A stretch of 64,000 nucleotides of DNA from assembly GCA_030386875.1 (NCBI GenBank), contig CM059576.1, positions 18,728,058-18,792,057 of the forward strand, read 5' to 3'. The notes beneath the pieces are model-generated. The model made no database searches. It was not told where the DNA came from and saw nothing but the letters and a program-made list of their open reading frames with translations. Below are positions 43,615-53,408 of this stretch, in pieces (the first letter of the stretch is position 1; every line of letters starts with the position of its first letter). Both the position numbers and the translations under genes were made by a program. This DNA comes from Morinoia aosen (Eukaryota > Arthropoda > Malacostraca > Amphipoda > Talitridae).

Positions 43615-44328
43615 GTGCCAGTACTGCTCACTGGTCCGTGAGACTTCGTATATGTAGGATGTCTGTGATTAGTTGTGCTCTCTCTTCACCTCCTCCGCCG
43701 CTTGCTGACTGGTCTAGGCGGTCGACCACATTATTCATCCAGGATCTCATGATGGCTTGTGTTGAAAAAATTCATAAAATAAACACTGAGGAGGATGGAA
43801 ATGCTTATTCGGGACATATGTCGCTTACGAATTAAAAAAAATGGATAATATCAACAGAAGAGTGGCCATGAAGCTCATGAATGATGCATTATTCATTGGA
43901 GGGTGTAGTATTTTAAAAGTTGGTGCACACATTGTAAACAGCGGTGACGATATCCGTTTTTCTTAATTAATAAATTGATGTCACCAGTTAAACTAGTTAA
44001 AAATGTTAAGGAATCGTGTATACGCTATGGAATCAGAACCGCAGTTTTTTATTTTAAGTTTCCTGATAACATTATGTTTATTATTTAGCCTCCCTTTTCG
44101 AAAATGGAATTATTCATTAAACTAGTATTACGTACTCTATTGAGTCACAAGGAATTACAATGTATGATGAGCCAAAGATTTTTATGTTTTTTTCTCCGTT
44201 AACATTGTGTATATTAATGGCCTCTCTGTTCAAAATTGAATTATACTATAAAATAGCGCTGTGGAATTACATTTTATGATTTCAATGCATTATGCATCAA
44301 AATAGGTTGTAAGACTTGACATAGCTTT

Positions 44329-44700
44329 AAAATGAAGGTAATAGCAAAGACTATCGATTTAAAAGACATTTTTGTTATGAACGAACGTTTCGACCACTAA
44401 GGTCATCTTTTCCATATTAAGTTCTGCTAACTCAGTCACTGATTTACGTATTATCGAATCCCTCTTCATTAGCCGCTTAAAACCCGATCTAAACGATATG
44501 CAGTCATGCCACCCCTCAAAAATAGCTTCTGTTTAAAGTTTTTTACCGTTATTATTTTTTGTGTAATTTTTCTTCAATCTATGAATGTTTTTTTTCAGTG
44601 TTGTTTCAGACATTCGCTGATGATGACCTTAGTGGTCGAAACGTTCGTTCTTAACAAAAATGTCTTTTATATCGATAGTCTTTGCTATTACCTTCATTTC
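44329..44700. repeat. Inverted repeat with about 78-bp arms
   Basis: The left arm 44329-44407 (AAATGAAGGTAATAGCAAAG and on to CGACCACTAAGGTCATC) is the reverse complement of 44624-44700, with a few mismatches. The loop is about 216 bp. The arms contain hammerhead-like sequence (see 44617-44650). It is inside the PIF/Harbinger element but is probably a separate older insertion. Confidence 0.8.
44617..44650 (+). ncRNA. Hammerhead-ribozyme-like core
   Basis: CTGATGA (44617-44623), one extra T, stem GACC/GGTC with loop TTAGT (44625-44637), then GAAAC (44638-44642), a minimal stem III ACG-TT-CGT and a T at the cleavage position. Outer bases AGACAT and ATGTCT can pair as the distal part of stem I. 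The extra T before stem II and mismatches next to the core make activity doubtful. The inverted partner at 44329 lacks the CTGATGA. Such cores are known from Penelope-like elements. Confidence 0.35.
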
Positions 44701-44795
44701 AAAGCATTATGTTATTGCTCTCATTTTTCGTTCCTGTTGAGAATGGAATTATATTGTTTAATAAATACATTGGCTTACTTTGAAGTATTCATCCT

Positions 44796-45245
44796 TCAAT
44801 GCGTTGTAAATAGCGTCACACGTCTCGGGAATAATGTACGACAGGCTTGGCTGAGATATTCGTGATGAGTATTGAAGGGAATTGTAAGAAAGAATAGCAA
44901 TGTTGCTTCTAGACGCGCTCCAGGTGAAATGCTCTCTCGCATATTAGTGTCATTCCTCTTTATTAATGGAGAAATTTTATCCAATAAAGATGAAAACAAA
45001 ACAGGAGTCATTCTAGTATAATTTATACAGGAAGATTCATCCCCATTTCTAAGTTCTCTGAAAATAGTTGTGAAGCTACTACGCTGACGACGTCTTTCAA
45101 GCCATTTCTTCATCCATATGGATCGATGCTTTCTACGGCGGTCAATAGCAGTCGCGCAAGCAGCTGTTATGCCAAGAAGAAGAGCTAACTTTGCATTTTT
45201 AGGCAGCACCATGATGACTGCACCACCCACGTTCGTATCTCGCAC
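44796..45245 (-). pseudogene. PIF/Harbinger (HARBI1-like) transposase N-terminal fragment
   Basis: A 149-codon minus-strand frame. Residues 22-85 (AIDRRRKHRSIWMKKWLERR, then FRELRNGDESSCINYTRMTP) and the segment ISPLIKRNDTNMRESISPGA RLEATLLFF split across two blocks match the N-terminal half of HARBI1-like nucleases, upstream of the catalytic Asp residues. The fragment ends in unrelated sequence, so the catalytic core is missing. It lies next to the right inverted repeat, as the 5' end of the transposase should. Confidence 0.85.
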
Positions 45246-45398
45246 GCTACTGTGCGCCGTGTCTGTTGCTGACCAACACCGAATCGTCTAATAACTTTGT
45301 TGTGTGCTTGTTACGGCGGCTGCCTGAGTTCGAAGAAGAGAGCGCATCTCTCGTACCCGAAAGTTCACAGCTTTGTTCACCGTCTAATGTGGGCTTTA

Positions 45399-46265
45399 GA
45401 CCGCAAAGATTCAACACAAGAAGTATGCAAGAATGGCGTACCCTGTCAACAACGAAGAACCAGAACGGATGAGCTAGACACTGCAGGTTAGGCGAAAAAC
45501 CAGACATAAATTACAGCAGACGGGAGCCCAGCCTGACTCGCAGTAGACTTGCAAATGGCACACTAAGGAAACAATAGAAAAGAACGATCATCAGAAGAAC
45601 AACCAACAAACCGAGTAATAGAGCTCTCAACGTAACAAACGAAAATCACACACGTAACTCACCCAAGTATATTGCCATACTCGGTGGGCCGCAAACCATT
45701 TTAAGAAGTAATTTGAAAGTTTAGCAGAAAAACATTAGGGTAGGAGGGTAGGGGTTCTGCTACTGGACGGAAAATATAGTAGGAAGATAGTTGAACTCGT
45801 GAAGGTCATAGCTCACAAGAAAATACAAGTGGAAGGTTCGCTGTGCAGGTGTTAGCCCACCTCTAAGGTCAGAAACACTCTCCAGCGAGTAACTTAGATT
45901 TACATTTTAAACGCTACGGCATGCCAAATACAGGCCGTAGCTCAGAGGTCTGCAGTTCAAAGTTTCACTTCAATACGCCGTAGCAAAATAGTTAAGGTTT
46001 TAAAAAGCCCGTAGCATAAAGGCCGTAACCTGAATAGATTCAAGTTTTAAAACCCGAACACCTATATTTGTTAAAAATTTAAAAACCTGTACAAAAGTTT
46101 AATGAAAAGAATTTCCATCCACACAAACACGAAAACAATTTAAAGATAAAAAAGGCAGCAAGATAGTAGGAGGTCGAGGGTCAGTGGCAGATCACAGCAC
46201 AGCAACGTCACCAGTACACGTCGCCATGACTCCCGTCCACACAACCATCTCACGTGGCAGCAACT
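45399..46265. other. No gene recognised
   Basis: Open frames on both strands at 45247-45507 straddle the Harbinger boundary and are not supported. A short GTAGCTCAGAGG segment at about 45945 is only superficially tRNA-like. Confidence 0.4.
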
Positions 46266-46935
46266 GAGGGAGCCGAACAGCACTGCTTGTTAAATAAGTA
46301 GAACAACCCGACCTCACCGCTGCAACCCCAACCACACAGAGCAAAACTACAACAACCCGACCATGCCGCTGCAACCCCAACCACACAGAGCAAAACTAGA
46401 ACAACCCGGCCATGCCGCTGCAACCCCAACCACAAAGAGCAAAACTAGAACAACCCGACCATACCGCTGCAACCCCAAACACACAGAGCAAAACTAGAAC
46501 AACCCGACCATGCTGCTGCAACCCCAACCACACAGAGCAAAACTAGAACAACCAGACCACACCGCTGCAACCCCAACCACACAAAGCAAAACTAAAACCA
46601 ACCCGACCGCACCGCTGTCCCCCCAACCACACAAAGCAAAAATAGAACAACCCGACCTCACCGCTGCAACCCAACCACACAAAGCAAAACTACAACAACC
46701 CGACCCTACCGCTGCAACCCCAACCACACAAAGCAAAACTAAAACCAACCCGACCACACCGCTGCAACCCCAACCACACAGAGCAAAACTAGAACAACCG
46801 GTCCACACCGCTGCAACCCCAACCACACAAAGCTAAACTAGAACAACCCGACCTCACCGCTGCAACCCCAACCACACTAAGCAAAACTAGAACAACCCGA
46901 CCACTCCGCTGCAACCCCAACCAGACGAAGCAAAA
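46266..46935. repeat. 49-bp minisatellite, about 13 units
   Basis: The unit is GCTGCAACCCCAACCACACA plus GAGCAAAACTAGAACAACCCGACCATACC in order, with a period of 49 bp (TGCAACC at 46321, 46370, 46419). It is C/A-rich on the + strand. Single-base length changes shift phase locally. It creates artefactual 108-110-codon frames on both strands. Confidence 0.93.
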
Positions 46936-47019
46936 AAATTACACCGGCCCACGCTACAGACTTACAATGAGAAGCTATACGAGGCGTACGTGGGTAGAAT
47001 TTCCCACAGAATTCAGCTC

Positions 47020-47290
47020 CCACGTCTCGATGATCGCTTGATTCAATCCTTGCTCACTCAAACTCTGGCCTTTTTCAGATCATTCTGAATTTCTTCGCGA
47101 GCCAAGAATGGTTGTTTCTTCACATTACGAACAATGTACGTCACAGTTGCCTCGACTAATGTTCGTGGACGGTCACTCCTTCCAATATTTTCTGCTTTAT
47201 ATATATTCTCCACTTGCGTACTACAGCACCAACTGTATCACTGTACAATGTTTTTATACCTTTCACCATCTTTGTAAAGCTTTGTGATAC
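47020..47290 (-). pseudogene. Tc1-like transposase N-terminal relic
   Basis: The minus strand reads, across frames, LYKDGERYKNIVQ, TVGAVVRKWR, NIGRSDRPRTLVEATVTYIV, RNVKKQPFLAREEIQNDLKK, then QAIIETW. This is the paired helix-turn-helix and linker of Tc1 transposases (the GRPR and KxxxxTxxEL blocks). The catalytic domain is absent; the sequence runs into the 49-bp array. A TIR-like end is at 47667-47697. Confidence 0.6.
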
Positions 47291-47666
47291 TAGTGCTTGT
47301 TATATTCGACGTCTACTTTGTTCTACCCATTGACAAGAAGTATGAGATGCTGTGGAGGTCTGTAACTGTTGCCAGCCAGTCAGTGGAAGAAACAATGTGT
47401 AGCGAGCAACGTTGTATGTAATTCGCTTAAATGACAGCTCATATCAAAATGAAAATGATGTCATAATGAAATGCTGATTTTATCATCATATTTATAGGTG
47501 TGATAAATACTTTTGCACAGGACCTATTTCGAGTTTTAGCAATACATTTATTTTCTGGGCGATGTTTGTTTGTCTCACCTATGTTTGGATAGATGATGTC
47601 CATTCATATATTTTGTGATTGTTTCACTGAAATTGATTCACTTTTTGGAAATATTAAAGAAAAAAC

Positions 47667-47697
47667 AGCGTGTTGAATACTTTTGCAGCCCACTGTG
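47667..47697 (-). repeat. Tc1-like terminal repeat
   Basis: On the minus strand this reads ACAGTGGGCTGCAAAAGTAT and on, a typical Tc1/mariner terminus, upstream of the transposase N-terminus at 47290. Only one end was found. Confidence 0.5.
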
Positions 47698-48169
47698 TGT
47701 CTCAAGTACCAAGGTCTAAGCAATAATAACACCTGTACGGCCATTTTCTGAATTTTCACTTCATAAAAGTGAACTGGAAATGTTGGTGGCTTATTTTTGA
47801 CATCGTGTCAATATTCCAGCAACTAGGCAAGTGTTGATAAATTCTAAAAATCGAAACACAGTCGAGATGACGATAGCGAGATAGAGAGTACGAACAAACA
47901 AAGGTTTTGTTGTACCCAAACTTTATCTGCATAACTTAGATGCCTCATCGTGAGGTCCGTAAGCAAGATGGCGTTCTTCCATACCTCACCAGCTCTTGCC
48001 ATGCAACACCAAAACCCATTCACTATTTTTCTCTCCATAAACTGTCCCCAAAGCGAGTGTTACAAGGCGACATGAATATGCTTTAGATCCTAATAATATA
48101 GTTCTTTTTTACGTATATGGATAATATACATATGCTCCTTCCGTTCATTTCTATACCTACACAGTATCA
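47698..48169. other. No gene recognised
   Basis: Short open frames only; no boundary or array visible. Confidence 0.4.
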
Positions 48170-48680
48170 TCTGCAACACAGTATCCTCTTCGTTGGAACT
48201 AAAACTTGGAACTGAATACCTACGAAGATCCGTGATAGTAATTCTTACAAGGTATTCAACAGAAATCTTGAGTCTCACTTCCTATCGAAATATTAGTCGC
48301 GTAAGACCACCAAGTCAAATCTTGTCTCCTACATGACTGTTGCCAATAATCTAATATGCCATGGGTAATATCGCCGATATTCAGTGTACTGTTAAATCGT
48401 TTATCGAATGTACTGTTAATATAGTCCATATGACCTATATTTTAAAATGAAATATCTGATATCGAGTAAATTATCTCACTGATCAGTCTAATGCGAAACT
48501 AGGTTAAGTGATTTAGGTTGAACAGTATTGTACACCTTAGAATAACGTGATGGTAGGATGCCCTAGAAGTCGCTGAACTTATTCGGGCCTGCAGGTAGCT
48601 ATATTCAAATTTGACCATTGTACTAGACTTAAGAAACATTCTACCTCTGTATCTCCTGTGGTCAAGAAATTGTTTAAATT
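48170..48680 (+). repeat. LINE 3' end, 5'-truncated copy
   Basis: Homologous to 62820-63330: TATCCTCTTCGTTGGAACTA, CTTCCTATCGAAATATTAGT, CCTAGAAGTCGCTGAACTTA and GTAGCTATATTCAAAT, ending in a short ATTGTTTAAA-type tandem tail. It contains only the last codons of the LINE protein plus the 3' untranslated region, as expected from 5' truncation during insertion. Confidence 0.75.
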
Positions 48681-49299
48681 GTTTAAAATTTCTATTGCTA
48701 ATGCAAACTTTTCGTATGGCTCTCCTGTCCGTCTCTATTACATAATCATAGTGCCGCCTTCAGCAGGCCAACAGCTCTGTGATGAACTGTACCAAACGAT
48801 GCAACAGCGCTTCACAGCTGTGCCTGTACAGCTGCCGCACTTGTTGTTGTCTCCACTGCTGGAGCTAATGCTGAACGTGGCTCCCACGTTACCTGCTTTC
48901 TTAGCAGTACATTCAAGATTCAGTGTCCAGGGTTGAAGAAACTCAACCATTCATATCAGAATGTGTAGTTGATATTGTTGGTCGTTTCATGTACAGAAAA
49001 CGATACAGAAATTAGTTCGTTCCCTATAATTTTATGACAGAGTGATGTATGAAATATGTTGTCGGTATCTCGTGAAGAAAACTTTCACTCATGACTAGCT
49101 GAATACAACTGCTCATGACTATTTCTGTTATTTATACTGTATGTATAGTTTGTTACAAGTTTCTGACCGAGCTTATGGCTCTCTTTAAGGAAGATGCCTA
49201 AGTCATTCCTTCACCAGATACTGAACTCTCTGCACATACAGCATCAAACTTGTGGCACTCAAATTACTGCCATAGTCACGTTGCTCCCGCAAGACTCAC
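48681..49299. other. No gene recognised; one compositionally coding-like patch
   Basis: 48745-48940 is GC-richer and open on both strands (the + frame reads QQLCDELYQTMQQRF and on). Splice context is not convincing on either strand, so I do not call an exon. Confidence 0.3.
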
Positions 49300-49454
49300 G
49301 AAGATTCCTGCATTTCCCTTCAAGAGCGCTAAGATCGAGGGGACCTCGTAGTGTAAGCCGCAGTGTACTCGTAGACGCAGGAACGGCGACTGAAGCAAGA
49401 GCTTCGACGCTCTCTGCGGTGGTGACGCAACCATCAAAGTGGAGCAGTCGACAC
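49300..49454 (-). CDS. Candidate host exon
   Basis: A minus-strand 155-bp segment between TTTCCTTCTCAG (strong acceptor) and GTGAGT (strong donor). One open frame reads RLLHFDGCVTTAESVEALAS and then STLRLTLRGPLDLSALEGKC, which has a leucine-rich-repeat flavour; a second frame is also open. It is GC-richer than its surroundings. The phase relation to the exons at 39212 and 35968 cannot be tested because intervening exons would be needed. Product unknown. Confidence 0.3.
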
Positions 49455-50289
49455 CTGAGAAGGAAAGTTCGAACATTTAATTGTTTTACTTGGGCTGCCG
49501 ATTGCATTTCAATATGTATGAAATACACGACTATCTTTATTATTGTCTATGGTTCTGCATATCCATATGCAATTTGCAGAATTAAGAACTTACTCAAACA
49601 TCAATCGAACGATGACGCTCAAATGATACTACAGACGTAGACACTACTTCCTGTTTTGCGTACATTCTTTTATTGACAAGAGGAGTGCACAAAATTTGCC
49701 TGCACTTTCGTGAGGCTCAAATTTTGCGTGCAATTTATAATTCAGAATTGACTTGGCAGACAATGGCAGCACGCAACTGATGAGCTGAAGTCCACATGGC
49801 GCTGCTAGAGAGCGGCCGGTCGTGGCGGCAGTTGTCCTCAGAGCCGTGTGCTGTACGATGGTTACATCGCGTCTTTTCCAATGGCTTCGTAGTTTTGTCA
49901 TGTCAAATGACTCAGCTCATGATTCATGACACTCGACATTTCCACGACTCGCTGGCATTCGATCTTTGTCTGGATACTGTGTACTCGGCGCTAGACATTG
50001 TCTCACAAACTCGAGTGGTCACGGCGTGGTTGCCTGTTTACTGGACATTGTTCTCTCATCTCTCTTATTTTACAATATCTTTTTTTCCTATTTTTTTCCA
50101 TTTAAATTGATTAACGAGCGCATATTTGCTAATTTTAGTATTTAATTACATCAGGCAAATGAAGAAACTATAAAGGATAATTATACATAGACTCACTAAC
50201 TCTTTACATGAAGTTCGTTTCCCTTACGCTGTACATTCAAGATGCTTGCTTTCGATTGACTTTCTGAAGGGAATAATCTACACATATAT
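49455..50289. other. No gene recognised
   Basis: A 104-codon + frame at 49796-50110 begins ATGGCGCTGCTAGAG but has no motif or splice context. Confidence 0.3.
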
Positions 50290-50644
50290 TGATACGCTTA
50301 CGACTGTGTGGTTCACGCCCTTCTACATCATGGCGGTATCTGTGATACGGGTTGGCTCGCGTCGGGTCGCGTTACATTAGAGGGAGAGAGAGGCAGGGAG
50401 AGAGAGAGAGGGAGTGGGGGTGAGGAAAATTATTTATTGTTTCATTTTTTAAATTTTTTGTTTTCATTTTTGAAATTTTTTATTTTCAATTTTTAATTTG
50501 TCAGGATATGATATCTTAGTATATGTTATGTTAAGATGGGTATAGTATAAAATATGTTATGTTAGAATTTGTGAGGTAATGTTGACTGAAGTTTTTCATG
50601 GACCTAGCCTAACTATGAAATTGGTTGAAGTTAGGTTAGGATAG
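50290..50644 (-). repeat. Interspersed repeat family B, part 1 (split by the BEL element)
   Basis: Inverted relative to 38120-38665: GGTTGGCTCGCGTCGGGTCG, an AG-rich tract (about 50382-50413), then TGTTATGTTAAGATGG-type degenerate repeats up to the BEL target site. It continues at 58486-58675 on the other side of the retrotransposon. Confidence 0.7.
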
Positions 50645-51186
50645 TGTCGCAAATCCAGCCTGCTCCTCTTGTACGTCCCATACAAGTTAATTAATATCTT
50701 GTAGTATCAGGGACTAGGTCAAAATCAATCCTTAATTGACCTAAAAGAATAAATATTAATTAAATATGACAAGCAGGCAATAATGGATTGCTTCCCCTTC
50801 CTGGCAACAAATGCGTATGTCGAACATCCTTAATGTGTTCGTTTATCTTTGCGAGCTGAATCTGAAGCCACAGCAACGGATTCGGAGCGCACTTGACGTC
50901 GAGGCCTTCGCGGGCTGACACGTCAGAAGACAACCACCTACGGAGTCGGAAGCACGTGCCTTGTGCGTTACGACTTCTAAACCGGTCCTGCTTTCTGGCA
51001 GCTAAGAGCCCGGATAGCCGGCTATCATTGAGGAAGAGTTCCCTGGACAACTTTTCTTCGAAGTTCAGGTGAGCAATCCTTACTTATTGTCTTTGCTTGT
51101 CATATTCTTATTTATCTTGATGCAGAAGAGACTATGTTAATGCCAGATAAATCTGGAAGTTGGCGCTTTAGCCGGTAAGCGCAACA
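50645..51186 (+). repeat. 5' LTR of BEL/Pao element
   Basis: 542 bp, TG...CA ends. Differs from the 3' LTR at about two sites (near 50982 and 50994: AAACCGG/AAGCCGG and TTTCTGG/TTTCGGG). The minus-strand frame of 96 codons inside both LTRs is conserved only because the LTRs are identical. Confidence 0.97.
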
Positions 51187-52111
51187 TAGTTCTTTTTTTT
51201 TCGAAGAAAAGTTATAATTCTTAATATTCGTTTTCTTCGAAAGTTCTTTTTTTCCAAGGAAAGTTTAATTCTTAACGAAATTGTAATCTTCGCAACTTTT
51301 CGAGGAAAGTGATTTAATCTTCGAATACTTTATTTGAAGAAAGTGATCTAATCTTCAAATCTTTTGTTCTTAGAGATTCAATTCATTATTCATTTATACG
51401 AAGACTTTCTTAAATTATAAAATTCTTCATTTCATTTGAAAGTTCGAAATTGTAACTTCTTATGAAAAGCAGTTCTGACGTGCGCAATTCGTTCGTCAGC
51501 TGCTAAGCAAGGCTGGAGTTGCTTCAGGGAAAATCCTGGTGACTATATCTTTTTGTTTCTTCTTTCTCCAGTTTAAATAACTGTTTTTCATTTAAAAAAA
51601 CTTGAAATAAATTTAATAAATTTTCCGTAATCTGGAAAATCTTGCTGGTTGCCGAGCTTTCCGGGCTTAAAGCCGGGGTGGTTCTCTTCTCACTTAGATT
51701 AAGGTGCATTTTCGTGTCGTTTTTGTGTAAGGTACTATTGTTTGTATTGCTAGCTCCCTGTGCTTTTGGGAGCTAGTCTATTGTTTACCTTGCACAATTA
51801 GAATTTTTTCTGATTGAACTTTTGTGTATTAGTATGTAAGTGAAAAAATTAAACATAATATTGAAGCAAAAATTTAAAAATAAAATTTTTGTGAAAATTA
51901 ACTGTGTAACCTTTCATAATGTGATCAAACTTTAATTGGTGGGGAAGTAACCTTTTTGTGTATTCTGTGTGTCTTTTGTATTTTTTCTATCTATATAATA
52001 TAAGGATGTAACCTAACCTGTCCACTTAAAAAAGTGTAGACCTTTATTAGCTGTACTTTATTCTAATAAGACTATAAACTATTTACTTATTACTTTTTTT
52101 GCAAACGTAAC
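51187..52111 (+). other. BEL leader region
   Basis: About 925 nt between the LTR and gag ATG. It is AT-rich with many recurring CTTCGAA/TTCGAAGA motifs at 51200-51360 that can pair with each other. No gene. Probably includes primer-binding and packaging functions, but none is identifiable. Confidence 0.6.
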
Positions 52112-53380
52112 ATGACTGAAACGTTTAACGCCTCAGCCCTTAGCATGAAAATGCGGGGAGTAAAATGTAGTATTACCGCTTTACGCAAGAAAGTGCTAGC
52201 TCCTGGCTGTGTACCTTCTCTCCTAAGGGAGGCCATTCCTCAATTGAGTGGCCTTCTAAAGGATTTTCGCCGTCTATCCTCTATTCTACCTTCTGATCTT
52301 GAGGAAATTTCTGAAGAGGAGTTAGCTAGACGAGCAGAATACGAGATCCAAATAGTTGAATTAATCGCTGAACTTAAAAATACAGTTTTCCCGGCACCGG
52401 TGTCAAACTCTAATGATACCGCGCCTCCTTCTGAGGCTAGTAAGGTTTCTGTTGCGGATGTGCCTTTAAATATTTTTAGAGCTCCTCAACTAACTTTGAG
52501 AAAGTTCAGTGACAATGAACACTGTCCTTTTTCTTTTCTCCATTTTCAGGAATCTTTTATTAATGCTCTTCAAGCTTATCCTAATATGAGCGAGGGACAG
52601 AAATTTATATTCTTAAAGAATCAGTTACAGGGAAGAGCCCTTAGTCTCGTTGAGGGACTTCCCAATGAGAATTGTTTCCAAGCTGCTTGGGCTTTACTCA
52701 AGCAGGAATTCTTGAACGCTGATAAGCTCGTTTCGCTTGCACTGGACGAATTAATAAATTCTCCCAGTGTCCTTAGCTTTGTAGAAATAGGGACTTTTCT
52801 TTCTAAAGTTAAGTTTCGTCTACTTGAGCTCTCTAAGCTTGGTGTAGATTTCCGTAGCGAGAAATCAGGCAATCTCTTGTTTTCTGCCATAATTAAAACC
52901 AAGCTTCCAGATTTTTTCTTGTTAGAACTGCTTCGTTATTGTAAAGCTAGTTTCTTCTCTCTAGAGATGTTTGAGAACGCGCATCATGTTCTGTCTCTTT
53001 TAGAGACTAAATCTAAACCCATGAAATTGCTCTCCCTTCGCAATGATAGGGTGGAGGAGAAGGCTCGAGCTGAAACTAAGTTTAAACCTTCTCCTGTGTC
53101 TTCTAATCTTCCTAATGTAAAAGTGTGCCGGTTTTGTAAGCAGACCGGTCACACATCCTTTTCTTGCCGTAAATTTGATACTCACGAAAAACGCGTGAAG
53201 CAAGTAGGCGAATTGCAGTTGTGTTCCGCATGTCTTAGTCACAATCACGTGGCTAAGTCTTGCCCTGCAAAAAGCAGAGGCTTGCCTTTCAATTGTTCGC
53301 TTTGCAAGGCTAATACTCACGTTAGCCCGTTATGTCCTAAGTTCGTAAGTTTTTCCTCTCTTGCCGCTTCCTCTTCCTGA
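52112..53380 (+). CDS. BEL/Pao gag (DUF1759-like) with zinc knuckles
   Basis: Structural polyprotein, 422 codons. Residues 125-310 (LRKFSDNEHCPFSFLHFQESF, split here as LRKFSDNEH and FLHFQESF, then FLKNQLQGRALSLVEGLP) match the DUF1759 core that forms the particle. Three zinc-binding segments follow: CRFCKQTGHTSFSCR, CSACLSHNHVAKSCP and CSLCKANTHVSPLCP. The start ATG follows the leader after CGTAAC. It ends in a Ser-rich tail at a TGA that is followed by CGG, with the same frame open into the protease, so readthrough would yield gag-protease. Confidence 0.92.
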   Translation: MTETFNASALSMKMRGVKCSITALRKKVLAPGCVPSLLREAIPQLSGLLKDFRRLSSILPSDLEEISEEELARRAEYEIQIVELIAELKNTVFPAPVSNSNDTAPPSEASKVSVADVPLNIFRAPQLTLRKFSDNEHCPFSFLHFQESFINALQAYPNMSEGQKFIFLKNQLQGRALSLVEGLPNENCFQAAWALLKQEFLNADKLVSLALDELINSPSVLSFVEIGTFLSKVKFRLLELSKLGVDFRSEKSGNLLFSAIIKTKLPDFFLLELLRYCKASFFSLEMFENAHHVLSLLETKSKPMKLLSLRNDRVEEKARAETKFKPSPVSSNLPNVKVCRFCKQTGHTSFSCRKFDTHEKRVKQVGELQLCSACLSHNHVAKSCPAKSRGLPFNCSLCKANTHVSPLCPKFVSFSSLAASSS

Positions 53381-53408
53381 CGGTTAAAGGCACGTTTTCG
53401 AATGTGCC
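53378..53408 (+). promoter_or_regulatory. Putative UGA-CGG stop-codon readthrough signal
   Basis: The gag stop reads TGA CGG TTA. UGA followed by CGG is a known leaky (type II) context, usually aided by a stem-loop about 8 nt downstream. Here GGCAC (53389-53393) pairs perfectly with GTGCC (53404-53408), 8 nt after the stop. The frame stays open to the protease and beyond. Confidence 0.55.

Larger units (their letters stand above)
41793..45395 (-). mobile_element. PIF/Harbinger element carrying a nested hAT element
   Basis: Terminal inverted repeats AGCCCATATTAGACGGTGAA (left) and the reverse complement of AGCCCACATTAGACGGTGAA (right) extend for about 35 bp through AACAAAGCT-TGAAC. TTA duplications flank it. 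A transposase N-terminal fragment lies at 44796-45245 on the minus strand. The element is 3,603 bp, of which 1,637 bp plus an 8-bp duplication are the nested hAT, leaving about 1.96 kb of original sequence. The remaining transposase and any second (Myb-like) gene are not recognisable. Confidence 0.85.

Noticed and set aside
44506..44865. 119-codon + frame inside the PIF/Harbinger element
   Set aside because: Runs through the inverted repeat and the hammerhead-like core and ends over the antisense transposase; hydrophobic low-information text.
45940..45990. tRNA-like sequence (GTAGCTCAGAGG ... GTTCAAAG)
   Set aside because: The A-box-like and B-box-like parts are only about 20 nt apart and no cloverleaf can be drawn.
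46494..46836. 108-110-codon open frames on both strands
   Set aside because: Pure product of the 49-bp minisatellite; opposing frames are equally open.
49796..50110. 104-codon + frame starting ATGGCGCTGCTAGAG
   Set aside because: No homology, no splice context, and the second half turns into low-complexity Phe/Leu/Ser text.
50760..51050. Identical 96-codon minus-strand frames in both LTRs
   Set aside because: Conserved only because the LTRs are near-identical; no motif, and antisense to LTR transcription.
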